A DNA stretch of 18,402 bases. Origin: Rhizobiales bacterium UBA697. GTDB taxonomy: Bacteria > Pseudomonadota > Alphaproteobacteria > Rhizobiales > Ancalomicrobiaceae. The DNA is taken from assembly GCA_002298965.1 (NCBI GenBank), contig DBMN01000243.1, positions 148 through 18,549 of the forward strand, read 5' to 3'. A program made the position numbers and the translations under genes. Below the pieces are notes generated by a model that worked only from the letters and a program-made list of their open reading frames with translations, had not been told where the DNA came from and did no database searches. Below are positions 7,207 through 13,861 of this stretch, one piece after another; positions within the stretch are counted from its first letter, which is position 1; every line of letters starts with the position of its first letter.

Positions 7207-7585
7207 GCGGGCGCCCTTCGTCGTCGCAGACGGTCAGGTCGACCGACGGCGGGTTCGCCGGCAACAGCGCCTCGAACGGCCGGCAGGCGCCGCCCTCGCA
7301 GAGCCGCCAGTCGGCCGTGGCGCCGGAGCGCGCCAGCCGCACGGCGGGGGTCGGGGGAACCTTCGGGTGCCAGACCCAGGCGCCGTCGACGAGCCGCGCG
7401 TCCGCCCCCGGTTCCATCCCGGCGCCCGAACCGCGCACCCGCGCCGTCTCGACCACCGGGCCGCGGTCGGTCGCCCGCCAGTCCTCTTCCCACGTCTGAC
7501 GCTCGACCGAGTGGGTCCACGCGAGCGTCGCCCGTTCGCCGGAGAGCGCGACGACGATCCCTCCGGCGATCAGGCAGAGTTTCAC
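7178..7585 (-). CDS. DUF1850-domain protein associated with the TAXI-TRAP transporter
   Basis: A 135-residue protein. A short hydrophobic N-terminus (KLCLIAGGIVVAL, about residues 2-14) is followed by LAWTHSVERQTWEEDWR, the characteristic WTHSVE...EEDW signature of DUF1850. The mid-part GSGAGMEPGADARLVDG and a Cys pair (C96/C101) are also visible. DUF1850 proteins are repeatedly encoded next to fused TRAP permeases of the TAXI type. Their role is unknown; an accessory of the transporter is the natural inference. Start GTG at 7585 sits in a 4-base GTGA overlap with the permease stop, so translation is probably coupled. The end overlaps the convergent PAP2 gene by 29 bases. Confidence 0.85.
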   Translation of the reverse strand: MKLCLIAGGIVVALSGERATLAWTHSVERQTWEEDWRATDRGPVVETARVRGSGAGMEPGADARLVDGAWVWHPKVPPTPAVRLARSGATADWRLCEGGACRPFEALLPANPPSVDLTVCDDEGRPLTPSGGTGR

Positions 7586-9879
7586 GACCCGCTCGCCGGC
7601 GCCGCCGCGGCCCGCGCACCCCGCGTCCGGCCGAGATGCAGGACGAGGAAGCCGATGCCGAGGGCGAAGCCGACGCCGTCGGTCCACGGCACCGCGGTGA
7701 TCAGGAAGCCCGCCGCCGCCACCGCGATCGCCCGTTCGAGCAGCGTCAGATGCGCCCGGCCGTAGCCGACCGCCGCCGCGCCCCACAGCGCGATCGCCGC
7801 CGCCGCCTTCACCACCACGTAGGCGACGTCCATCCAGTGGGCGAAGGCCGTTGCCGCGCCGTGCGGCTGCAGCATCAGCGCCGGGTCGTAGACCGCCAGA
7901 TAGGGGATGACGAAGCCCGGCAGCGCGATGCGCATCGCCTCGAAGCCGATCTTGAAGCCGGATGTCCGGGCGATCGGCGCCGCGGCGAAGGCGGCGAGCG
8001 CCACCGGCGGCGTCAGGTCCGCCATGATGCCGAAGTAGAACACGAACATGTGGGAGACGATCAGCGGCACGCCGAGCGCCAAGAGCGCCGGCGCCGCGAT
8101 CGACGAGGTGATGATGTAGTTCGGGATGGTCGGGATGCCCATGCCGAGGATCAGGCTGACCACCATCGTCAGCATCAGCGAGGCGATCAGCGAATCCTTG
8201 CCGACCGCCACCACCCAGTTGCCGAAGATCGTGCCGACGCCGGTCAGCGTCATCGTGCCGACGACGAGGCCGACCACCGCGCAGGCGAGACCGACCGGCA
8301 GCGCCTGACGGGCGCCGTCGGCGAAGGCGTCGCGGCAGACGATCAGCGTCGCCCGCCCGCCGACCGACAGCGTGCCCATCACCACCGCCAGACCGACCAG
8401 CGCCAGCATGGTGGTGACGCCGACCGCCAGCGAGGCGCCGGCGATGACGCCGAGGCCGATCCAGAAGCCGAAGCGGATCGCCTGCCGCTCGACCCCGAGC
8501 AGCAGCGAGCCGGCGATCACCAGGAGGACCGTCAGGGCGAGGCCGACCGAGCCGGCGAAGAGCGGCGTGTAGCCGGAGAACAGCAGCCAGACGAGCACGG
8601 CGAGCGGCAGCACCAGATGCCAGCGCTGCTTCAGCGAGCCGAGCGCGTCGGGGAGCTGATCCTTGGGCAGGCCGAGGAGACCGCACTTGCCGGCTTCCAG
8701 ATGCACCGCGAGGAAGGCCGAGACGTAGTAGAGGATCGCCGGCACCACCGCCGCCTTGACGATCTCGACGTAGGGCACGTCGATCGTCTCGGCCATGATG
8801 AAGGCGACCGCGCCCATCACCGGCGGCATGATCTGCCCGCCCATCGAGGCCGTCGCCTCGACGCCGCCGGCGAAGGCCGCCCGATAGCCGAAGCGCTTCA
8901 TCAGGGGAATCGTGAACTGGCCGACGGCGACGACGTTGGCGACGCCCGAGCCGGAGATCGTGCCCATCAGCGCCGAGGAGAACACCGCCACCTTGGCCGG
9001 CCCGCCGCGCGCCGCGCCGAAGAGGCCCATGGCGACGTCGGTGAAGAGGCCGATCATCCCGGCCTTCTCCAGGAACGAGCCGAACAGGATGAAGAGGAAG
9101 ATGTAGGTCGCCGAGACCAGCGTCGGCGTGGCGTAGATGCCCTCGGTGCCGAAGGCCATGTGCTCGACCACCTGTTCGAGCCCGTAGGGCCGATGATCGA
9201 AGGGCTTGGGCAGCCAGTGGCCGAACAGGCAATAGGCGAGGAACGTCCCCGCCACGATCGGCAGCGCCGGGCCCATGAAGCGCCAGACCAGCACGAAGAG
9301 CACCGAGATCGCGGTGATGCCGACCACCATGTCGGCCTGCGTCAGGTCGCCCGATCGCACCACCAGATCGTGGTAGAAGGCCCAGTGATAGAGCCCGACC
9401 GCGAAGCCGGCGACCGCGAGGATCACGAGGAAGACGCGGTCCATCGGCCCCTTGGAGCGGTGCAGCGCCAGGGCGAGACCGCCGACCAGACAGAGGAAGC
9501 CGACGTGCAGCGTCCGCACGATCTGGCTCGGCGGGTTGCCGGTGTACCAGGCGACCAGTCCGAAGGCGACGAGCAGGGCGACGAAGCCGATCGGCGCGTC
9601 GAGCCCGAGCCGTCCGCGAAGGCCTTCGATCGCGATCCACACCGCCCAGAGCGCGAAGGCGCCGGCGGTGAAGTGGATCGCCGTCAGGCCGGCGACGATC
9701 GGCTTGTCGAGCGGGATCGAGAAGGCCGTCACCACCTGGAAGGCCGCGAAGGCGACCGAGATCCAGTAGAACAGCCGACCGCCGAAGCCGTCGCCGTGGT
9801 CGGCCGGAATGCCGTGTTCCGGATCGATCACCGGCCCGGCCGGACCGTCTTCGTCGTGCGTCGTCGCCTGATGGATCAT
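7582..9879 (-). CDS. TRAP transporter permease, fused DctQ-DctM type (TAXI-associated)
   Basis: A 765-residue inner membrane protein, the usual size for fused TRAP permeases that work with TAXI-type binding proteins. After a polar, His/Asp-rich N-terminus (1-34), residues about 35-210 hold the small-subunit-like membrane segments. The large DctM-like part follows, with HMAFGTEGIYATPTLVSATY near 240-259, GSFLEKAGM, GTISGSGVANVVAVGQFTIP near 306-325, and GGQIMPPVMGAVAFIMAE at 347-364. A second half-repeat has GMGIPTIPNYIITSSIAAPAL and PPVALAAFAAAPIA. These are conserved transport motifs of the family. It drives Na+ or H+-coupled uptake of organic acids or related solutes bound by the periplasmic TAXI protein. 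The ATG at 9879 follows GGAACGGCGAG. It lies 97 bases after the TAXI gene, and its stop overlaps the DUF1850 start by 4 bases. Substrate unknown. Confidence 0.95.
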   Translation of the reverse strand: MIHQATTHDEDGPAGPVIDPEHGIPADHGDGFGGRLFYWISVAFAAFQVVTAFSIPLDKPIVAGLTAIHFTAGAFALWAVWIAIEGLRGRLGLDAPIGFVALLVAFGLVAWYTGNPPSQIVRTLHVGFLCLVGGLALALHRSKGPMDRVFLVILAVAGFAVGLYHWAFYHDLVVRSGDLTQADMVVGITAISVLFVLVWRFMGPALPIVAGTFLAYCLFGHWLPKPFDHRPYGLEQVVEHMAFGTEGIYATPTLVSATYIFLFILFGSFLEKAGMIGLFTDVAMGLFGAARGGPAKVAVFSSALMGTISGSGVANVVAVGQFTIPLMKRFGYRAAFAGGVEATASMGGQIMPPVMGAVAFIMAETIDVPYVEIVKAAVVPAILYYVSAFLAVHLEAGKCGLLGLPKDQLPDALGSLKQRWHLVLPLAVLVWLLFSGYTPLFAGSVGLALTVLLVIAGSLLLGVERQAIRFGFWIGLGVIAGASLAVGVTTMLALVGLAVVMGTLSVGGRATLIVCRDAFADGARQALPVGLACAVVGLVVGTMTLTGVGTIFGNWVVAVGKDSLIASLMLTMVVSLILGMGIPTIPNYIITSSIAAPALLALGVPLIVSHMFVFYFGIMADLTPPVALAAFAAAPIARTSGFKIGFEAMRIALPGFVIPYLAVYDPALMLQPHGAATAFAHWMDVAYVVVKAAAAIALWGAAAVGYGRAHLTLLERAIAVAAAGFLITAVPWTDGVGFALGIGFLVLHLGRTRGARAAAAPASGS

Positions 9880-9908
9880 CTCGCCGTTCCCGAATGAGCA
9901 TGCGCCGT

Positions 9909-9931
9909 CGCGCGGACCCCCCGTCCACGCG
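9909..9931 (-). other. Intercistronic hairpin 2 between the TAXI and TRAP genes
   Basis: Stem of nine pairs including one U-G pair (arms CGCGCGGAC and GTCCACGCG on the plus strand) around a loop of five identical bases. It lies 29 bases before the permease start. With the hairpin at 9943-9965 it forms a tandem structure in the transcript. Confidence 0.55.
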
Positions 9932-9942
9932 CGATGAGAGCG

Positions 9943-9965
9943 CCGGGCGGGAAGGCCCCGCCCGG
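9943..9965 (-). other. Intercistronic hairpin 1 between the TAXI and TRAP genes
   Basis: Perfect 9-bp stem (CCGGGCGGG / CCCGCCCGG) with a 5-base loop, 11 bases past the TAXI stop and with no T tract after it. Such stems after a binding-protein gene are known in other transporters to protect the upstream mRNA from 3' decay or to end part of the transcripts. Either would make the binding protein more abundant than the permease. Function here is inferred from position. Confidence 0.6.
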
Positions 9966-9976
9966 GCGTCGCGGGA

Positions 9977-10927
9977 TCACTTCACGCCGTGTTCGGCGAG
10001 GTACTTGGCGGCACCGGGATGCATCGGCACCGGCATGCCGACCTTGGCGTTCTCGATTCTGATCGCCTTGGCCGCGGCGTGGGCCGCCTGCAGCTCGCCG
10101 AGGTTCTCGTAGATCGACTTGGTCATCTGATAGACGAGGTCGTCGGAAAGATCGGAGCGGGTGACGAGATAGTTCACCACCGCCGCCGTCGGCACAGCCT
10201 TGTCCTGCTTGCCGTAGGTGCCGGCCGGGATGTCGGAGGCGACGAAGGGCGCGCCCGCCTTCTCGACCACCGCCTTGGGGATCTCGACGACGGTGATGTC
10301 GACCGAGGTCGCGAGGTCGCGGATCGAGGCGACGCCGAGGCCGGCCGACTGCAGCGTCGCGTCGAGCTGACGGTTCTTCATCAGCTCGACGGATTCGGCG
10401 AACGAGAGATACTCGACCTTGCCGAGATCGGCATAGGTCAGGCCCGCCGCCGCCAGGATCGCCCGCGCGTTGAGCTCGGTGCCCGACTTCGGCGCGCCGA
10501 CCGACAGGCGCTTGCCCTTGAGATCGGCCAGCGTCTTGATGCCGCTGTCGTGCGAGGCGACGACCTGGATGTAGTTCGAATAGATCGCGGTCATGCCGCG
10601 CAGCTTGTCGAGCTTGGCCTTGAAGCCGGCCTCCTGATCGCCGGTCCAGCCGGCGGCGAGGCTGTCGCCGAGGGTGAAGGCGACCTCGCCCTTGCCCTGC
10701 TGCAGGAGGTTGAGGTTCTCGACCGAGGCCTTGGTGGCCTGCACCGTCGGCCGGGCGCCGGCGATCTTCTCGCCGTAGATCTTGGCGATGGCGACGCCCA
10801 TCGGGTAGTAGACGCCCGAAGTACCGCCCGTCAGGACCGTGATGAACTCGTCGGCGCGTGCGCCGATCGACGACGCCGTCATGATCGCCAGCGCACCGAG
10901 CGCCGCGATCGCGGAACGTGCCTTCAT
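9977..10927 (-). CDS. TAXI-family TRAP transporter solute-binding protein
   Basis: A 316-residue periplasmic binding protein. The signal peptide is about residues 1-25 with an ARA|DEF cleavage site. The mature start FITVLTGGTSGVYYPMGVAIAK contains the TAXI hallmark GGTSGVYYPxG (about residues 34-44). KSGTELNARAIL (147-158) and the C-terminal PMHPGAAKYLAEHG are also typical. It captures the substrate and delivers it to the fused permease encoded next. TAXI proteins bind glutamate, other small organic acids or as yet unknown ligands; the ligand here cannot be deduced. The ATG at 10927 has GGGAGAG upstream; in-frame extension to 11065 lacks a signal peptide at its start and was rejected. First gene of the TAXI-TRAP-DUF1850 operon. 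Confidence 0.95.
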   Translation of the reverse strand: MKARSAIAALGALAIMTASSIGARADEFITVLTGGTSGVYYPMGVAIAKIYGEKIAGARPTVQATKASVENLNLLQQGKGEVAFTLGDSLAAGWTGDQEAGFKAKLDKLRGMTAIYSNYIQVVASHDSGIKTLADLKGKRLSVGAPKSGTELNARAILAAAGLTYADLGKVEYLSFAESVELMKNRQLDATLQSAGLGVASIRDLATSVDITVVEIPKAVVEKAGAPFVASDIPAGTYGKQDKAVPTAAVVNYLVTRSDLSDDLVYQMTKSIYENLGELQAAHAAAKAIRIENAKVGMPVPMHPGAAKYLAEHGVK

Positions 10928-11128
10928 GGCCGTCTCTCCCTGGTTTCCCCGCCGTCGGCCCGTCGTTTCTCGCAGGCCGATCGTCCAGGAACTGTCGCGC
11001 GATCGCGGCCCGACGGCAACCTCGGAATCCCGCAATTTCGCCGACCGCGGCATTTTTTCGGTCATCCGTTCGTTTCGCGAACGCCATGCCGGCCGGCTGC
11101 GGGGAAGCGCGGATGTGGCGCGCGCCCC

Positions 11129-11157
11129 TTGACTTCCCCGCCTCTTTCGGGCTTTTC
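11129..11157 (+). promoter_or_regulatory. Weak candidate promoter for the asd leader
   Basis: TTGACT (11129-11134) is a good -35 match. At 17 bases spacing the -10 position holds CTTTTC (11152-11157), which is poor. Transcription from here would begin near 11164 and give a leader of about 260 bases, placing the mini-ORF about 45 bases from the 5' end, as in classical attenuators. Confidence 0.2.
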
Positions 11158-11209
11158 GGAAGGGCTCGCGCGTCGCGCGGGATCAACTGTTCGGGAACAC
11201 GTGTCCGTC

Positions 11210-11275
11210 ATGTCGTTCGTCACCACGACGAAAATCAAAACGACCACGACGACGGCGACGAAAGTCGCCGGCTGA
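11210..11275 (+). CDS. Putative threonine/lysine-rich leader peptide upstream of asd
   Basis: A 21-codon reading frame ending in TGA. It encodes nine Thr (codons 5-7, 11-15 and 17), three Lys (8, 10, 18) and one Ile (9); the middle reads TTTKIKTTTTTATK. E. coli ThrL is also 21 residues and rich in Thr and Ile, the end products it senses. asd makes the common precursor of Thr, Lys, Met and Ile, so the content fits the gene downstream. All three Lys codons are AAA, whereas every Lys codon in asd is AAG; rare control codons are common in leaders. A GTG three codons upstream (11201) is a possible start, with GGGA five bases before it; the ATG itself has GGGAA 12 bases away. A perfect 7-bp hairpin overlaps its last codons. 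It could still be chance low-complexity sequence of ACG and GAC repeats. Confidence 0.55.
   Translation: MSFVTTTKIKTTTTTATKVAG
11253..11270 (+). other. Hairpin at the end of the leader mini-ORF
   Basis: Perfect 7-bp stem CGGCGAC / GTCGCCG closed by a GAAA tetraloop, a very stable GNRA-type loop. It spans codons 15-21 of the mini-ORF. A ribosome stalled on the Thr run at codons 11-15 would cover its left arm and melt it; a ribosome that reaches the stop codon would also affect it. Confidence 0.55.
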
Positions 11276-11297
11276 CGCAGGCTCTCGACCTCCCGCA

Positions 11298-11400
11298 GCC
11301 CTCTCCCGGCGGGTGACGAGGGCAGCGGAGGACCGAACGGTTCCTTCTTCGACACCCTCGAAAAAGCGATCCCCGAGGTCCTCTCCGTGAAACGGGAGAG
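11298..11400 (+). promoter_or_regulatory. Putative attenuator region: alternative hairpins before asd
   Basis: Three local hairpins follow the mini-ORF. Hairpin A is 11298-11323: GCCCTC/GAGGGC, plus an inner CCC/GGG. Hairpin B is 11327-11347: GGAGGACC against GGTTCCTTC with one bulge, in a pyrimidine-rich context. Hairpin C is 11381-11400: CTCTCCGT against ACGGGAGAG with one bulge and a GAA loop, ending 26 bases before the asd ATG. The left arm of A contains CTCTCCCG (11301-11308), the exact complement of CGGGAGAG (11393-11400), the right arm of C. A and C are therefore mutually exclusive with a long-range pairing, as in attenuation. No classical T tract follows C. A degenerate REP/RIME-like palindromic repeat, common in rhizobial intergenic DNA, is the main alternative. 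Confidence 0.4.
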
Positions 11401-11426
11401 TGGTCGTTCATGCGGGGAATCTGAAG

Positions 11427-12464
11427 ATGGGTTACAAGGTCGCAGTCGTCGGAGCCACCGGCAACGTCGGACGTGAAATGCTCGACATCCTGGCCGAGCG
11501 CGGATTTCCGGTTTCGGAAGTCGTGGCGCTGGCCTCCGCCCGTTCGCTCGGCACCGAGGTCTCCTTCGGCGACAAGACGCTGAAGTGCAAGGTGCTCGAC
11601 CACTACGACTTCTCCGACACGGACATCTGCCTGATGTCGGCCGGCGGTTCGGTGTCGAAGGAATGGTCGCCCAAGATCGGCGCCCAGGGCTGCGTCGTCA
11701 TCGACAATTCCTCGGCCTGGCGCTACGACGCCGAGGTGCCTCTGATCGTTCCGGAAGTGAACGCCGACGCGATCGTCGGCTTCACCAAGAAGAACATCAT
11801 CGCCAACCCCAACTGCTCGACCGCCCAGCTCGTCGTGGCGCTGAAGCCGCTGCACGACGAGTACACCATCAAGCGCGTGGTGGTCTCGACCTACCAGTCG
11901 GTCTCCGGCGCCGGCAAGGAAGCCATGGACGAGCTCTTCACCCAGACCCGCGCGGTGTTCGTCACCGATCCGGTCGAGCCGAAGAAGTTCCCCAAGCGCA
12001 TCGCCTTCAACCTCATTCCTCAGATCGACGTCTTCATGGAAGACGGCTTCACCAAGGAAGAGTGGAAGATGATGGCGGAGACCAAGAAGATCCTCGACCC
12101 GAAGATCAGGCTGACCGCCACCTGCGTCCGCGTGCCGGTGTTCATCTCGCATTCCGAGTCGGTCAACGTCGAGTTCGAGAAGACGGTCTCGGCCGACGAG
12201 GCCCGCGACATCCTGCGCGAAGCCCCGGGTTGCCTCGTCATCGACAAGCACGAGCCGGGTGGCTACATCACCCCCTACGAGGCGGCCGGCGAAGACGCGA
12301 CCTACATCAGCCGCATCCGCGAGGACACGACCGTCGAGAACGGCCTCGCCTTCTGGTGCGTCTCCGACAACCTGCGCAAGGGCGCGGCGCTCAACGCCAT
12401 CCAGATCGCCGAAGTGCTGATCAACCGCAAGCTGATCACGCCGAAGGCCGGCAAGGCCGCCTGA
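11427..12464 (+). CDS. asd: Aspartate-semialdehyde dehydrogenase
   Basis: A 345-residue cytoplasmic enzyme that reduces aspartyl phosphate with NADPH to aspartate semialdehyde, the branch point to lysine/diaminopimelate, threonine, methionine and isoleucine. Visible features: the NADP-binding start VAVVGATGNVG (residues 5-15); SAGGSVSKE; the catalytic Cys130 in NPNCST; QSVSGAGKEAMDEL; and RVPVFISHSESV with the active-site His242. The length is normal and nothing is broken. The ATG at 11427 has GGGGAA upstream and gives the standard N-terminus MGYKVAVVG. A GTG nine codons earlier is an alternative. The gene is preceded by a putative Thr/Lys-rich leader peptide and hairpins, and followed by a strong hairpin terminator. 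It appears to be transcribed alone. Confidence 0.98.
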   Translation: MGYKVAVVGATGNVGREMLDILAERGFPVSEVVALASARSLGTEVSFGDKTLKCKVLDHYDFSDTDICLMSAGGSVSKEWSPKIGAQGCVVIDNSSAWRYDAEVPLIVPEVNADAIVGFTKKNIIANPNCSTAQLVVALKPLHDEYTIKRVVVSTYQSVSGAGKEAMDELFTQTRAVFVTDPVEPKKFPKRIAFNLIPQIDVFMEDGFTKEEWKMMAETKKILDPKIRLTATCVRVPVFISHSESVNVEFEKTVSADEARDILREAPGCLVIDKHEPGGYITPYEAAGEDATYISRIREDTTVENGLAFWCVSDNLRKGAALNAIQIAEVLINRKLITPKAGKAA

Positions 12465-12488
12465 TCGGCGCGACCCGCGCGAAGACAT

Positions 12489-12516
12489 CGATCGGCGCCC
12501 CTCGGGGCGCCGATCG
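12489..12516 (+). terminator. Hairpin terminator after asd
   Basis: Perfect 13-bp inverted repeat (arms CGATCGGCGCCCC and GGGGCGCCGATCG, two-base centre) beginning 25 bases after the asd stop. In practice it would fold with 12 pairs and a CTCG loop. No T tract follows. It separates asd from the GGDEF gene 101 bases further on. Confidence 0.7.
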
Positions 12517-12616
12517 CACGTGTGCTCCGCGCGGGGCAGCGGGCGCGGCGTCATGGCCGTCGCCGACGCGACATCGGACCGCGCGAATCTCCAGCAAGAC
12601 CGACGGAGACCTCGCC

Positions 12617-13777
12617 ATGGCCGCCGACCTCGATCTCGCCACCATCCTGCTCCTGCTCAAGACGTCCTATCTCGCGGGCGGGACGGCGCTCGCCTACGTC
12701 CGCCTCCATTCGCGCGACGGTTTCGGCACCGGCGCCATGGCGGCCGCCTATCTGGTCCAGGCGCTCGGCACGACGCTCGCCGGCGTGGCCGAGGTCGACC
12801 ATCCGCACTACGCGACGTTGAGCCTCGCCAGCCTGACGCTCGGGATCTTCGGCTACACGCTGCTGGTCGTCGGCGCCTGCGAACTGAGCGGCCGACGCCG
12901 AAAGCCCTGGCTGGCGCTCCTCCACCTCCTGCCCGTCGTGGTCCTGCTCGGCGGCGCGGCGACGGGTCTGCACGTGCTGAACGACCTGCGGGCTTCGATC
13001 TTCAACGGGGCGGGGGCCCTCGCCTATCTCGCCCTCGCCGTCCGCGTCCGGCTCGACCATCGAAGCGAACCGCTGCCGGTCCGCAATCCCCTCGCGCTCG
13101 TCCTCGCCGCCATCGGCGTGACCAGCCTGATCCTCGCCGGCCAGTTCGCCACCGGGCGGCAGGAGCTGATGGCGCCGACCACCGGCTTCACCCTGGTCGT
13201 CACCTTCAAGCTGCTGATCGCCCTCTTCGCGGTGATCCTGGTGCTGGAACGCAGCAACCGTCAGCTCGACCGCCTCGCCGGCACCGACGTGCTGACCGGG
13301 ATCGCCAACCGGCGCGCCTTCTACGACACGACCCCGGCGACACCGCGGGCCGACGACGCCGTCGTCGTCTTCGACGCCGATCGCTTCAAACGCCTCAACG
13401 ACGAGTTCGGCCATGCCTTCGGCGACGTCGTGCTGCGCGCGATCGCCGCCGACCTCGCCGCCTCCGTCCGCCGCGACGACGTCGTCGCCCGCTTCGGCGG
13501 CGAGGAGTTCATCCTCTTCCTGCCCGGCGCCGGCGCGGCGACGGCCCTCGCCGTGGCGGAACGCGCCCGTGCCGCGGTGGCCGCGACCGAACATCGGATC
13601 GCCGGGCGGCCGCTCCACGTCTCCGTCAGCGCCGGCGTCGCGGTCTGCCCGCCCGACGCGGTCGACCTCGCCACCCTGATCCGTCGGGCCGACGTCGCCC
13701 TCTACGCCGCCAAGCGGGAGGGCGGCGATCGCTGCCGTTTCCACGACCCGGCCCTCGAGCCCGCACCGTCGCCTTGA
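12617..13777 (+). CDS. Membrane-bound diguanylate cyclase (GGDEF domain)
   Basis: A 386-residue protein. Residues about 8-210 contain roughly seven hydrophobic segments, forming a membrane sensor part. This is followed by a short linker (ERSNRQLDRLAG) and a GGDEF domain (about 222-378). The domain starts with the usual DVLTGIANRRAF, has a DADRFKRLND metal/substrate region, and has an intact active site GGEEF at 294-298. RRDD at 285-288, five residues before GGEEF, is an RxxD inhibitory site, so the product should feed back on the enzyme. It makes cyclic-di-GMP from GTP and is expected to be active. No EAL domain. The ligand or signal sensed by the membrane part is unknown. ATG at 12617 with GGAG nine bases upstream. 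Followed 84 bases later by tam in the same direction. Confidence 0.93.
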   Translation: MAADLDLATILLLLKTSYLAGGTALAYVRLHSRDGFGTGAMAAAYLVQALGTTLAGVAEVDHPHYATLSLASLTLGIFGYTLLVVGACELSGRRRKPWLALLHLLPVVVLLGGAATGLHVLNDLRASIFNGAGALAYLALAVRVRLDHRSEPLPVRNPLALVLAAIGVTSLILAGQFATGRQELMAPTTGFTLVVTFKLLIALFAVILVLERSNRQLDRLAGTDVLTGIANRRAFYDTTPATPRADDAVVVFDADRFKRLNDEFGHAFGDVVLRAIAADLAASVRRDDVVARFGGEEFILFLPGAGAATALAVAERARAAVAATEHRIAGRPLHVSVSAGVAVCPPDAVDLATLIRRADVALYAAKREGGDRCRFHDPALEPAPSP

Positions 13778-13861
13778 TCGCGGCCGGGTGATAGAACGCG
13801 ACGTCCCGCCCTCGCGCCGAGACCCGGCGCGGCGCGGCGCGTCCATCGCCCGGAGCACGCC

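Larger units (their letters stand above)
10928..11426. other. 499-base divergent intergenic region between the TAXI gene and asd
   Basis: No conventional gene is seen. The left part (10928-11110), which must hold the TAXI promoter, has an inverted repeat CGTTCG/CGAACG (11067-11083), a T6 run (11053-11058) and a GCCGGCCGGC palindrome (11088-11097), but no convincing -35/-10 pair. A 10-bp palindrome GGCGCGCGCC (11117-11126) adjoins TTGACT. The right part (from about 11165) looks like the asd leader: a 5-bp hairpin at 11167-11179, a threonine-rich mini-ORF, and several hairpins. These are listed separately. Confidence 0.6.

Noticed and set aside
7636..9897. 753-residue plus-strand open frame opposite the TRAP permease.
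   Set aside because: Composition is dominated by Arg, Asp, Glu, Gln and His in no recognisable order, the antisense image of membrane helices; the permease motifs on minus are clear.
9885..11065. Upstream in-frame extensions of the TAXI gene.
   Set aside because: The ATG at 10927 has a good ribosome-binding site and begins a proper signal peptide; longer forms would bury the signal peptide.
11141..11164. Pyrimidine- and TTTCGG-containing stretch as a possible -10 region for asd.
   Set aside because: No hexamer at the right distance resembles a -10 element well; kept only as a low-confidence promoter because of the TTGACT.
11062..11355. A 97-residue minus-strand frame with a poly-valine hydrophobic stretch, antisense to the asd leader.
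   Set aside because: The hydrophobic run is only the reverse translation of the ACG/GAC-rich mini-ORF, and the rest reads like translated intergenic palindromes (Pro/Arg/Gly-rich). No good ribosome-binding site.
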